A stretch of 9,261 nucleotides of DNA, taken from contig JANTFU010000078.1 in assembly GCA_024763295.1 (NCBI GenBank), positions 1 through 9,261 on the forward strand, written 5' to 3'. A program made the translations under genes and the position numbers. The stretch comes from Anaerolineales bacterium. Its GTDB lineage: Bacteria; Chloroflexota; Anaerolineae; Anaerolineales; Villigracilaceae. Shown piece by piece: positions 1-6,345 of the stretch; position 1 is the first letter of the stretch; every line of letters begins with the position of its first letter. A model generated the notes under the pieces. That model was not told the origin of the DNA. It ran no database searches and saw only the letters and a list, made by a program, of their open reading frames with translations.

Positions 1-695
1 TCCATGCCGCGTAAAATCATGTTGATGTAGCGTTCGCCCAAAAGCACGCCCCAACGTTCCACGACATAACGCAATTGTCCGCTGAGGGATTTGGGTGAGG
101 CTTCGATGGGCGCGCGCAAAATTTGAATGAGCGATTCTTTGCCGGCTTTGAAACCGGGTTCATAGCCAAAGAAAACGTCCATGGAGCCGAGCAAATCTCT
201 ATAAACCGTATCCAACAAGGGGCTGTCGTCAAAAAGTTCACGATATTTTTCAAGCGCGGGGTTTTGATTTTCAATGGCGAGCAGGAGCATTTCTTCGATG
301 ATGACCGCCGCATCCCCCTTCCTAAAACCTTCCCCTGAAGGGCGCGGGGCTTCTCCATCGACAAGGCGGGGAAAATGCTCTTGAAAGCGTACCAAGCCCA
401 AATCAAGAGCGTCCGCGCCATATTTCGTAGCAATCCAATCAAGGGCGCGGTTCATCACGCCGGGGTTTTCCATCTCATATTGGCGGATGAGAATGTGCAT
501 CATCTCATCCAATAAGCCCATCGCATTAATCTCACTGGCAGGCACAACTTCGCCACGCACAACGCTCATTTGCTCGGCAAAACGGCGCGCGGCATTGAAA
601 TCAGCAAAAATAACGCGACCATCGGTCGCAAAGAGTTCTTCATCAAATTGATATTTTTCGCGGGCAGTTTTAGAAATATGAAAAGCAAATTTCAT
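1..695 (-). CDS. N-terminal part of a large protein, possibly an alpha-amylase-family glycoside hydrolase (cut by window edge)
   Basis: The frame is open from an ATG at 695-693 to the left edge, giving 231 residues with no stop. An AAGGAA-type Shine-Dalgarno precedes the ATG by a few bases. The protein begins MKFAFHISKTAREKYQFDEE and continues with DGRVIFADFNAARRFAEQM near residues 25-43. It has no signal peptide or membrane segment and is rich in charged helices, so a cytoplasmic location is likely. From memory, this opening resembles the roughly 230-residue N-terminal region of large (about 1,100 aa) alpha-amylase-family proteins of Anaerolineae. In those proteins the catalytic barrel follows later and would lie outside this window, so no catalytic residue can be checked. 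The reading frame itself is secure, because the divergent promoter gap and codon use fit. The function rests on remembered family resemblance only. It is transcribed divergently from the histidine kinase. Confidence 0.7.
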   Translation of the reverse strand, partial: MKFAFHISKTAREKYQFDEELFATDGRVIFADFNAARRFAEQMSVVRGEVVPASEINAMGLLDEMMHILIRQYEMENPGVMNRALDWIATKYGADALDLGLVRFQEHFPRLVDGEAPRPSGEGFRKGDAAVIIEEMLLLAIENQNPALEKYRELFDDSPLLDTVYRDLLGSMDVFFGYEPGFKAGKESLIQILRAPIEASPKSLSGQLRYVVERWGVLLGERYINMILRGM

Positions 696-735
696 TAGGG
701 ATTCCTTGGCTTGGAGTTGGTTTACGCTCTATATC

Positions 736-753
736 ATAACCGATTTCGGTTAT
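736..753. promoter_or_regulatory. Inverted repeat in divergent promoter region (possible operator)
   Basis: Two perfect 8-bp arms, ATAACCGA and TCGGTTAT, are separated by two bases. They lie in the 68-bp gap between the divergent left-edge gene and the histidine kinase gene. The right arm overlaps a TATACT -10-like hexamer on the plus strand (751-756). The left arm overlaps a TATGAT hexamer on the minus strand (733-738). A dimeric regulator bound here could control both directions. No good -35 is visible on either side, so this is a candidate only. Confidence 0.4.
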
Positions 754-763
754 ACTTCATATA

Positions 764-3046
764 ATGTTTAATACAGATTCTGCCATTCTGCACTATTTAT
801 TTTTCATCGCCGCACTTTTGATTTATGTGGGCAGCCTGCGTGCGACTTTGGGCAAGGATTCTCGCCAGCGTGCCGCGAGCTTCTCGACCAGCATTTATGC
901 TATTTTAGGGCTTTTGCTCTTAAGCATAGATACTGCCGCGCAAGTACATTTACTAAATTTTGACTCATTTGTACTCGAACAAATCCACTGGTACAGCGCT
1001 TTGGGGTTTTCTTTCTGGCTGCTGCTGGTATTGCGCAATTTTCTACAAAAAAAACATAGTTATATTTGGCTGGCTATTGGCGTACTCTGGGCTGCTAGCA
1101 TTCCACTGCTTTTACTAAACGTCTTTGGATTGCCGCACATCATCTGGAGCAATGGCGTTTGGATGCTACCACGCGAGCGCCTGGGATTTGCGGTTGCCGC
1201 GCTCGGCTGGCTGGTTTTCGGCAGCGGAATAGCGTTCACATTCTATCGCGCTTACGGAAACACACATCAACCTTTACATCGAAATCGACTAGCGTACTGG
1301 CTACCAATTACAACCTTGCTTCTGGCTGCGGATGCCCTCTTTATCAATAACCTGCCTCTCTGGGGAACGCTCTTGCGGGTATTTGGTACCGCTATCTTGA
1401 GTTATGTGGTCAGTACGCATTATCTGCCCGACTTACAGCAGATTATGCGCAGTATCTTGATCTACTTGACGACAACGCTCTTGGCAAGTTTGGTCTATTT
1501 AGCAGGCTTTTTGACGGCACAAAAGCTATTTCCTAGCGTCGTTGAGCATAATGTATTGGCTGTCGGCACCCTAATCGCAGTCTTCCTTGCCAGCATCTAC
1601 CGCACATTACTCGGCTTTGCAGAAAAACGCGTTGACAGCTTACTGCGCATCGAACATCTCGATGTGAGTAAAACCATCAACGAATATAGCCGTAGCATCA
1701 GCAATATTCTTGAAATGGAACGTCTCGCCAACGTCACCATCACCTTGATTATGGAAGTGATGGATGTGCAGCGCGGCTTCCTTTTTCTCGTGGATAAAAA
1801 ACACGCCTCCGATGGAGAACAATTTTACGGGCTACGCGCCGTACGCAATGCGGGAGAACGCCCAATCAGCGATATCTGGCTCCATCAAGATGGTCCGATT
1901 GTCAAGGCGCTAACCGAAGAACAGCGTCCGCTGCTCCAATTTGACGTTGATCTGTTACCAAAATTCAAACTCCAGTACCCCGAAGAACGTGAACGCTTAA
2001 GCCGTTTAGATGCAGAGGTCTACGTCCCGATCTTTGCCAAACGCGAGTGGATCGGTCTCTTTGCCCTCGGCGGCAAAATTTCCGGCAATCGTTATACCGA
2101 AGAAAATTTGGTTACGCTCAGCGCACTTGCCGGGCAAACGGCTGTCGCCCTTGAAAATGCCCGTCTGGTTGAAAATCTCATCCAACTCAACCAAAAAGTG
2201 CGCAACGCCTACCGCGATCTGGATCATGCCAAGCAAGACCTTGAAAAAATCGACCGCACCAAGTCCGACTTCATCAGCATTGCCTCACACGAATTGCGTA
2301 CTCCGCTAACCGTGATACGCGGCTATACCGAAATGCTACTTGAAAGCTCGGATTTGAATCAACATGTGCTCAAAATGCTTAAAGGCATTCACGAGGGCAC
2401 CATGCGCTTGCATGAAATTATGGAAAGCCTGTTTGCTATCGCTCAACTCGACGCTCGCACACTCGAACTGGAACTTGAACCAATCGACATAGGAAAACTC
2501 GTGCAAGATGTTTGCATCGGCATAGCAAAAGCGATTAAAGACCGCAAACAAACGCTGACATTGAATTTGCCACCGCTCCCCGGCATTCAGGCAGACCCAG
2601 ACACGTTACGCAAAGTCTTCGATCACATTATCACCAACGCGGTCAAATTCACTCCCGACGAAGGGGAAATTCAAATCAGCGGCAAAACCCTGCCACTGAG
2701 CAGCGAGAATATGCCCGAAGGCGGATTGGAAATCATAGTCAAAGATACCGGCATCGGCATTGACCCCAGCTTCAAGGAAGTAATCTTCACCAAGTTCTAC
2801 CAACCCGGCGAGCAACTTGATAAACACTCATCAGGCAAGACCAAGTTCAAAGGCAGCGGGGTTGGTTTAGGCTTAGCGCTCTCGCGCGGCATCGTGGAAG
2901 CACACGGCGGCAAGATTTGGGTCGAAAGCCCCGGCTATGATGAGGAGAGATGTCCCGGCAGCACCTTCCACATTCTCCTGCCTCTCAAAAAACACACGCA
3001 AGGCAACACACTCCCCTTTGGAGAAACGATTCAAATGAAGATTTAA
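764..3046 (+). CDS. Membrane-bound sensor histidine kinase (multi-TM, GAF, HisKA, HATPase)
   Basis: This 760-residue hybrid-free sensor kinase would autophosphorylate on histidine and pass the phosphate to a response regulator not present in the window. Residues 1-290 hold about nine hydrophobic segments, resembling the multi-TM N-terminal sensor regions of some histidine kinases. A GAF domain follows at about 310-468 (VQRGFLFLVD at 335-344, ending in a LAGQTAVALENARL helix). A coiled linker runs to about 500. HisKA carries SHELRTPL with phosphoacceptor H509. The ATPase domain has an N-box with N625, the G1 box DTGIGID from D661, an F-box (FTKFYQP) and a G2 box GSGVGLGLAL from G697, so all catalytic boxes are intact. 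There is no receiver domain. No Shine-Dalgarno precedes the ATG, and TATACT at 751-756 would start transcription almost exactly at it, so the mRNA may be leaderless. The next in-frame ATG lies beyond several membrane segments. The stimulus is unknown. Confidence 0.93.
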   Translation: MFNTDSAILHYLFFIAALLIYVGSLRATLGKDSRQRAASFSTSIYAILGLLLLSIDTAAQVHLLNFDSFVLEQIHWYSALGFSFWLLLVLRNFLQKKHSYIWLAIGVLWAASIPLLLLNVFGLPHIIWSNGVWMLPRERLGFAVAALGWLVFGSGIAFTFYRAYGNTHQPLHRNRLAYWLPITTLLLAADALFINNLPLWGTLLRVFGTAILSYVVSTHYLPDLQQIMRSILIYLTTTLLASLVYLAGFLTAQKLFPSVVEHNVLAVGTLIAVFLASIYRTLLGFAEKRVDSLLRIEHLDVSKTINEYSRSISNILEMERLANVTITLIMEVMDVQRGFLFLVDKKHASDGEQFYGLRAVRNAGERPISDIWLHQDGPIVKALTEEQRPLLQFDVDLLPKFKLQYPEERERLSRLDAEVYVPIFAKREWIGLFALGGKISGNRYTEENLVTLSALAGQTAVALENARLVENLIQLNQKVRNAYRDLDHAKQDLEKIDRTKSDFISIASHELRTPLTVIRGYTEMLLESSDLNQHVLKMLKGIHEGTMRLHEIMESLFAIAQLDARTLELELEPIDIGKLVQDVCIGIAKAIKDRKQTLTLNLPPLPGIQADPDTLRKVFDHIITNAVKFTPDEGEIQISGKTLPLSSENMPEGGLEIIVKDTGIGIDPSFKEVIFTKFYQPGEQLDKHSSGKTKFKGSGVGLGLALSRGIVEAHGGKIWVESPGYDEERCPGSTFHILLPLKKHTQGNTLPFGETIQMKI

Positions 3047-3057
3047 AAGGCAATTTG

Positions 3058-3121
3058 AACGGTAAAAATCCACTTTTAAAGAGCGCAAAAAAACGCTCAT
3101 TTTCCTTGACTTTTTACCGTT
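3058..3121. repeat. Nested inverted repeat downstream of histidine kinase
   Basis: Perfect 11-bp arms AACGGTAAAAA (3058-3068) and TTTTTACCGTT (3111-3121) enclose a second small hairpin, GAGCG/CGCTC (3081-3085 and 3094-3098), with an A-rich loop and ATTTT after it. The inner hairpin could be a weak terminator for the kinase gene. The right arm lies in the spacer of the cold-shock promoter, so the structure might also be a protein-binding site. Confidence 0.5.
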
Positions 3122-3134
3122 TTCGCTTTATCAT
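3106..3134 (+). promoter_or_regulatory. Sigma70-type promoter for the cold-shock gene / leader RNA
   Basis: TTGACT (3106-3111) and TATCAT (3129-3134) each match the consensus at five of six bases, with an ideal 17-bp spacer. The start of transcription would be near 3141. It would produce a leader of about 150 nt before the cold-shock start codon. Confidence 0.7.
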
Positions 3135-3140
3135 CATCGA

Positions 3141-3224
3141 CGTAAGATGCCAGTGTAAGTTCACGCAGGAAAGAAAAAAGTAAGTGATGGCTCGAGGCTC
3201 TTTTTGACTTCGAGCCATTTTTTT
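3141..3224 (+). ncRNA. Candidate terminated leader RNA / small RNA upstream of the cold-shock gene
   Basis: The span runs from the inferred transcription start to the end of a T-run after a strong hairpin, about 84 nt. No convincing ORF lies in it. If the hairpin terminates transcription, this is a small RNA or the attenuated product of a regulated leader. Long structured leaders are known for cspA-type mRNAs. I do not recognise it as a known RNA family, and both ends are inferred. Confidence 0.35.
3187..3224 (+). terminator. Intrinsic terminator-like hairpin inside the cold-shock leader
   Basis: The arms ATGGCTCGA (3187-3195) and TCGAGCCAT (3210-3218) pair perfectly. The stem can extend inward by a G-T and a G-C pair. 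It is followed directly by seven T residues (3218-3224). It lies after the promoter at 3106-3134 and 68 nt before the start codon at 3293. It may be an attenuator, the end of a small RNA, or simply the far terminator of the histidine kinase transcript. Confidence 0.7.
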
Positions 3225-3292
3225 ATGAATATCCGAGGGAACTACGAAAGGCATGAGAAACTTTTTATTTTTGCCATAAGGAGGCAAACAAC

Positions 3293-3502
3293 ATGTCAGA
3301 ACGTATTCAAGGTACAGTCAAATGGTTCAATGGTACAAAAGGCTACGGCTTCATTGAACGCGAAGACGGACCCGACGTATTCGTCCACTACAGCGCTATT
3401 CAGGGCGACGGCTACCGCAACCTTCAAGAAGGTCAGCAGGTTGAATTCGCTGTTGAACAAGGCGCCAAAGGTCCGCAGGCTAGCAACGTAGTTGCCCTCT
3501 AA
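3293..3502 (+). CDS. Cold-shock domain protein (CspA family)
   Basis: This 69-residue single cold-shock domain binds single-stranded RNA and DNA and acts as an RNA chaperone in the cytoplasm. The OB-fold motifs are intact: RNP1 as KGYGFIE at residues 16-22 and RNP2 as VFVHY at 29-33, after the typical GTVKWFN start at 7-13. The length matches the family. An AAGGAGG Shine-Dalgarno (3278-3284) sits eight bases before the ATG, implying high translation. The gene has its own promoter, a leader of about 150 nt and a strong terminator directly after it, so it is monocistronic. Whether it is cold-induced or constitutive cannot be read from the sequence. The long leader with a hairpin suggests post-initiation control. 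Confidence 0.97.
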   Translation: MSERIQGTVKWFNGTKGYGFIEREDGPDVFVHYSAIQGDGYRNLQEGQQVEFAVEQGAKGPQASNVVAL

Positions 3503-3517
3503 GACTGTTGCGACATC

Positions 3518-3553
3518 AAAAAGTGCCATCTCAAATGAGGTGGCACTTTTTTT
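3518..3553 (+). terminator. Rho-independent terminator of the cold-shock gene
   Basis: The stem is AGTGCCATCTC (3522-3532) pairing with GAGGTGGCACT (3537-3547), with one T-G wobble and a tiny loop. Flanking A and T runs extend the pairing. Seven T residues end it (3547-3553). It begins 16 bases after the cold-shock stop codon. Confidence 0.9.
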
Positions 3554-3560
3554 GTTTAAG

Positions 3561-3685
3561 CGTAACTACCTGCGTCATTGCGAACCCCGATACTTTTCGG
3601 GGTGAAGCAATCCCCTAACTGTGCAGGAGACCGCTTCGCAAAAAGACGCTCGCGGTGACATGAATTGTGCAGGTAGGTAGTTACG
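3561..3685 (+). repeat. Palindrome-bounded dispersed repeat, copy A
   Basis: The outer arms CGTAACTACCTGC (3561-3573) and GCAGGTAG-GTAGTTACG (3669-3685) are inverted, the right one carrying a 4-bp duplication. Inside are a small hairpin (ACCCCGA/CGGGGT, 3583-3602), a GAAGCAATC block (3604-3612) and a GTCATTGCGA / TCGCGGTGAC pair of ends. The inner blocks match copies B and C in this window. This looks like a non-autonomous, hairpin-forming repeat family. It lies between two converging genes. Confidence 0.65.
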
Positions 3686-3697
3686 TTCAGGTATACA

Positions 3698-4231
3698 TTA
3701 TGGTTCTCTTTTGGGCAATAGCCAGCCAATCAATGCAAATGCCAAGCCCAATAAGATCAACGTAAACTTGATTGTTGCTGCACTTGCCGCCACGCGCGGA
3801 GCAGATGCAAAGGCTCTACCATTCAGCAATTGCCAAAGCGCAAAATTCTCAACAGCATCAAAAAGGGCTGCGAGCAAAGCACCCCACCCCAAATAGACAC
3901 CCAACAGCGAAAAAGCACCGTCATGTTTACGGAGTGCCATCAATACGCCCAACGAGAGAGTTAGCGCGTAGGCGGGCATGAAGAGATAGTCAAGACCCAA
4001 GCCAAAGGCGGAAAAACATTTGGCGCGCGCATCCCAAGATTGGATGATAGATTCTGCTTTTGCAGGTGTACCCGCCAACTCAAACGAGACAATGCCTTTC
4101 GGCGCGGCATCGGTTCTGAGCGGGGCATCCAATAAATTGAAAACACCGAACAAGCCTAAAGTGAGGGCGAGTAGCGGGAAAAAGATTTTTTTCTGTACTG
4201 TCTTGGGAATAAAATCCAATGGATGGGACAT
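3698..4231 (-). CDS. Conserved four-TM membrane protein of unknown function
   Basis: This is a 177-residue protein whose function I do not know. Four hydrophobic segments lie at about residues 16-35, 76-99, 107-128 and 149-172. The stretch between the first two (about 36-75), with GIVSFELAGT at 46-55, is polar and probably forms one extracytoplasmic or cytoplasmic domain. GLDYLF (79-84) and LFDAVEN (123-129), at the membrane edges, look like conserved positions of a small family of such proteins, recalled without a name. The ATG at 4231 is preceded by AGGAAGG at 4244-4238, a strong Shine-Dalgarno, so the start is secure. The gene is on the same strand as the acetyltransferase gene, which lies 140 bp upstream across a hairpin repeat. 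It may therefore be separately transcribed. Confidence 0.8.
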   Translation of the reverse strand: MSHPLDFIPKTVQKKIFFPLLALTLGLFGVFNLLDAPLRTDAAPKGIVSFELAGTPAKAESIIQSWDARAKCFSAFGLGLDYLFMPAYALTLSLGVLMALRKHDGAFSLLGVYLGWGALLAALFDAVENFALWQLLNGRAFASAPRVAASAATIKFTLILLGLAFALIGWLLPKREP

Positions 4232-4275
4232 GGTAATCCTTCCTAGCTTCCTATAAAAAATTTTACAATGAATCC

Positions 4276-4351
4276 GCGAGGAGCATGCTTTTGCGACGAA
4301 GCGGTCTCATGGAAAGAGGAGATTGCTTCGTCGGAAGAGCGTCCTCCTCGC
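4276..4351 (-). repeat. Long hairpin dispersed repeat, copy B (reverse orientation)
   Basis: Imperfect 27-bp inverted arms (4276-4302 and 4325-4351) start GCGAGGAG and end CTCCTCGC, with GACGAAGC/GCTTCGTC at the inner edge. On the minus strand it carries the same GAAGCAATCTC block (4329-4319) and the same GCATGCTCCTCGC end as copy C. It fills most of the gap between two minus-strand genes and could form a very stable RNA hairpin there. Confidence 0.7.
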
Positions 4352-4371
4352 AAAATCTTCCTATTGTTTTT

Positions 4372-5499
4372 CTATATCACTTTCCGATACACACGATGTT
4401 CTTTGTATTCAATCCCGCCAAGGTTGATGAGGTCACGCCGCATTTGAGTGGCGGTTTCGGCGACCTGCGTCATCTCGACAAATTCAAAGCCAAAATCTTT
4501 GATGGTTTTTGACATTTCGTAATAGAGCAAAGCATTGCCGCCGATGCCCTGAAACTGTGGCAAGATGCCCATGCCGTTATTGGAAACGGTTTTGGCGCGT
4601 TTCATCTCGCGCAGAATGTCGAAAATACCAAAGGGGAAAAGGCGCCCGCGTGCGCGTTGCAGTGCATCAGAAACATCGGGAAAGGCGAAGAGAAAACCGA
4701 CGACTTGCTCGCCATGCGTGATCACTTTAAGCAGACGATGGTCGGCGACCATCATAATATTGTCAACAATGAAGTCGATTTCACGCTGTGTGAAAGGATA
4801 GTATTCCCAATTGTCGATGAAGGTATCGTTGTAGGCGCGCCCGATCTTCTGTGCCCACGAAATGAGTTCACGTTTGTTCTTGAACTCCTTGACCGCCAAC
4901 TTGCCACGCTCGATCACGCGCTTCGCGATGCGCTCAACCCGTTCTGGGAGCTTGAAAGCATCGGATGGCAAATAGCAGGAGACAAAATCGACTTCCTTGG
5001 TGAAGCCGGCGTTGGCAATCAGGTCGGGATAGTAGTCGTAGTTGTAGTTCATCATCGTCATCATTTGGCGACGCTCGAAGCCTTCGTAGAGCATGCCGTA
5101 GCCATCGAAGGCGGAGAGACCTTTAGGTCCGATGATGGTGTCCATGCCTTTTTCATGCGCCCAATCGCTGGCTGCTTTAAAAAGCGCATCAGCGGCTTCC
5201 TGATCGTCTTCGCAGTCGAAGAAGTAGAACTGCGCCTTGTGGGTTTTGTGATATTCATTGAAAGGCTGATTGATTAACGCAGCAATGCGACCAACCAAGC
5301 GTCCATCACGAAAGGCAAGGAAAAAATCCCCTACTGAATGTTCAAAAAAAGGATGTTTTTTACGATTAAGCGGCAAATACGCATCCGTGAACAGGGGCGG
5401 CACCCATTCGGGACATTCCTTGTACAACTGATAGGGAAACTTGACAAATTGTTTGACCTGTTTTTTGTCATTTGTATCAACTTGCTGAATGGTAATCAT
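4372..5499 (-). CDS. GNAT-like N-acetyltransferase family protein (YghO type)
   Basis: This is a 375-residue cytoplasmic protein of the large GNAT-like family typified by E. coli YghO. Its acyl-acceptor substrate is unknown. Features typical of the family are LYKECPEWVPPL (25-36), HPFFEHS (49-55), the central GPKGLSAFDGYGMLYEGF (124-141), and a C-terminal acetyl-CoA-binding-like turn QFQGIGGN (315-322) followed by a long helix. The frame stays open upstream to 5580, but that extension runs through a palindrome (5547-5591). The ATG at 5499 has a GGAG Shine-Dalgarno six bases before it and starts MITIQQVDTNDKKQ, so I chose it. No membrane segment or signal peptide is seen. It is divergent from tetR, 249 bp away, with no clear promoter of its own. 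The family assignment is good; the biological role is open. Confidence 0.85.
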   Translation of the reverse strand: MITIQQVDTNDKKQVKQFVKFPYQLYKECPEWVPPLFTDAYLPLNRKKHPFFEHSVGDFFLAFRDGRLVGRIAALINQPFNEYHKTHKAQFYFFDCEDDQEAADALFKAASDWAHEKGMDTIIGPKGLSAFDGYGMLYEGFERRQMMTMMNYNYDYYPDLIANAGFTKEVDFVSCYLPSDAFKLPERVERIAKRVIERGKLAVKEFKNKRELISWAQKIGRAYNDTFIDNWEYYPFTQREIDFIVDNIMMVADHRLLKVITHGEQVVGFLFAFPDVSDALQRARGRLFPFGIFDILREMKRAKTVSNNGMGILPQFQGIGGNALLYYEMSKTIKDFGFEFVEMTQVAETATQMRRDLINLGGIEYKEHRVYRKVI

Positions 5500-5546
5500 A
5501 AAAGCTCCAATATGAAAGGTTCTAGAACATCGAAAGCATTCAAGTA

Positions 5547-5591
5547 AAACGTGATGCCTAAAACGTGAATCTTTTTTCACGCATCACGTTT
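5547..5591. repeat. Nested palindrome in the acetyltransferase/tetR intergenic region
   Basis: Perfect 11-bp arms AAACGTGATGC (5547-5557) and GCATCACGTTT (5581-5591) enclose a smaller overlapping pair, CGTGAA/TTCACG (5564-5569 and 5576-5581). The two pairings share base 5581. It is in the 5' region of the acetyltransferase gene on the minus strand and could be a leader hairpin, a regulator site or a short dispersed repeat. The rest of the gap (5592-5684) shows nothing I recognise. Confidence 0.55.
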
Positions 5592-5684
5592 CAGGAACGC
5601 AATACTGCTTAGATTTCTCAAGCGTCCAATAAAATTCTTTTCATCCTGTTTGAATCAGTATACACATTATTTCGCTTTTGCCTA

Positions 5685-5713
5685 TTGACATTCATCTGAA
5701 TTTGTCATATCCT
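5685..5713 (+). promoter_or_regulatory. Promoter of the tetR-reductase-exporter operon
   Basis: TTGACA (5685-5690) is a perfect -35. With a 17-bp spacer it is followed by TATCCT (5708-5713), four of six to the -10 consensus. Transcription would begin near 5720, inside the palindromic operator. Confidence 0.65.
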
Positions 5714-5743
5714 TATAAATGACTGACCAGTCAGTTATAAGGA
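5710..5743. promoter_or_regulatory. TetR-type palindromic operator overlapping -10, start site and Shine-Dalgarno
   Basis: The left half is TCCTTATAA (5710-5718), one base, then TGACTG (5720-5725). The center is AC. The right half is CAGTCA (5728-5733), one base, then TTATAAGGA (5735-5743). Only the 5719/5734 pair and the two center bases break the symmetry. The core resembles the TGAC-x-GTCA type sites common for TetR regulators. The site covers the -10 and predicted start and overlaps the AAGGAG of tetR, which strongly suggests autorepression of the operon. Confidence 0.82.
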
Positions 5744-5748
5744 GCTAT

Positions 5749-6345
5749 ATGTCACCTAAACCCGATGTAAGTGAGGAACGAATAGAGCAGATTACCGAGG
5801 CAGCGACCAAGGTCTTTGCCGAACAAGGCTTTGATAAAGCCCGCATGGACGATATTGCCAGCGAAGCTAATCTTAGCAAAGGTACGCTCTACCTTTACTT
5901 CAAAAGCAAGGATGCCATCATCACCCACCTGCTTGACCGGCTCTTTGAGCGCGAATTTGCTGACCTGCGCACGCTGGCAACAACAGACCGCCCGGCTTCT
6001 GAAAAGGTCATTCTCTTTACTGACGCCATCATCGCAGACCTGCAAAACTGGACGCGATTAATCCCGATCATGTATGAATTTTTGGGGCGGCTCTTTCGGC
6101 AAAGTGTCGTTCAGCAAGCCTTCAAAAAATATATGCGCTATTATCTCGATATGATTACCCCCATCATTCAGGAGGGGATTGACGCAGGTGAGTTCCACGC
6201 TACGGATGCTAATGCGGTCTCCATTGCCCTCGGTGCGCTTTTTGAAGGGACGATTTTGCTCTGGGTTTACGATAAGGAAAGTGTTGACCTGCAAAAACAT
6301 ATCCGTGCCGGAGTGGAACTCTTGATGAAAGGCTTACAAGCATGA
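5749..6345 (+). CDS. TetR/AcrR-family transcriptional repressor
   Basis: This 198-residue regulator has an N-terminal TetR helix-turn-helix at about residues 12-57. The visible signature is VFAEQGFDKARMDDIASEA (22-40) followed by LSKGTLYLYFKSKDAI, with KGTLYLYF at 44-51. The rest is a helical ligand-binding and dimerisation domain, which usually senses a small hydrophobic compound. The frame is open back to an ATG at 5719, but that codon lies inside the palindromic operator. The ATG at 5749 has AAGGAG four bases before it, so it is the better start. The stop overlaps the start of the next gene by ATGA, which implies translational coupling. The gene probably represses its own operon of reductase and ABC exporter. 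The inducer is unknown. Confidence 0.93.
   Translation: MSPKPDVSEERIEQITEAATKVFAEQGFDKARMDDIASEANLSKGTLYLYFKSKDAIITHLLDRLFEREFADLRTLATTDRPASEKVILFTDAIIADLQNWTRLIPIMYEFLGRLFRQSVVQQAFKKYMRYYLDMITPIIQEGIDAGEFHATDANAVSIALGALFEGTILLWVYDKESVDLQKHIRAGVELLMKGLQA

Noticed and set aside
17..442. 141-residue minus-strand frame
   Set aside because: It overlaps the longer left-edge gene in another frame, has a poor composition and no Shine-Dalgarno.
760..765. Perfect TATAAT as a -10 promoter element
   Set aside because: It overlaps the kinase start codon; transcription from it would begin inside the gene, and the next in-frame ATG would remove several membrane segments.
3204..3491. 95-residue plus-strand frame overlapping the cold-shock gene
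   Set aside because: It is out of frame with the clear cold-shock domain and starts within the terminator-like hairpin.
3554..4371. CRISPR array or insertion sequence suggested by the repeated hairpins
   Set aside because: The repeats are not evenly spaced, there are no spacers, and no transposase or Cas gene is present.
4657..5277. 206-residue plus-strand frame
   Set aside because: It is the antisense shadow of the acetyltransferase gene; the protein is low-complexity and has no recognisable domain.
5500..5580. 27-residue N-terminal extension of the acetyltransferase
   Set aside because: It is encoded by a palindrome, and ATG 5499 has a GGAG at proper distance.
5719..5748. ATG start giving a 208-residue TetR
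   Set aside because: The codon lies inside the operator palindrome and has no Shine-Dalgarno; ATG 5749 has AAGGAG in front.
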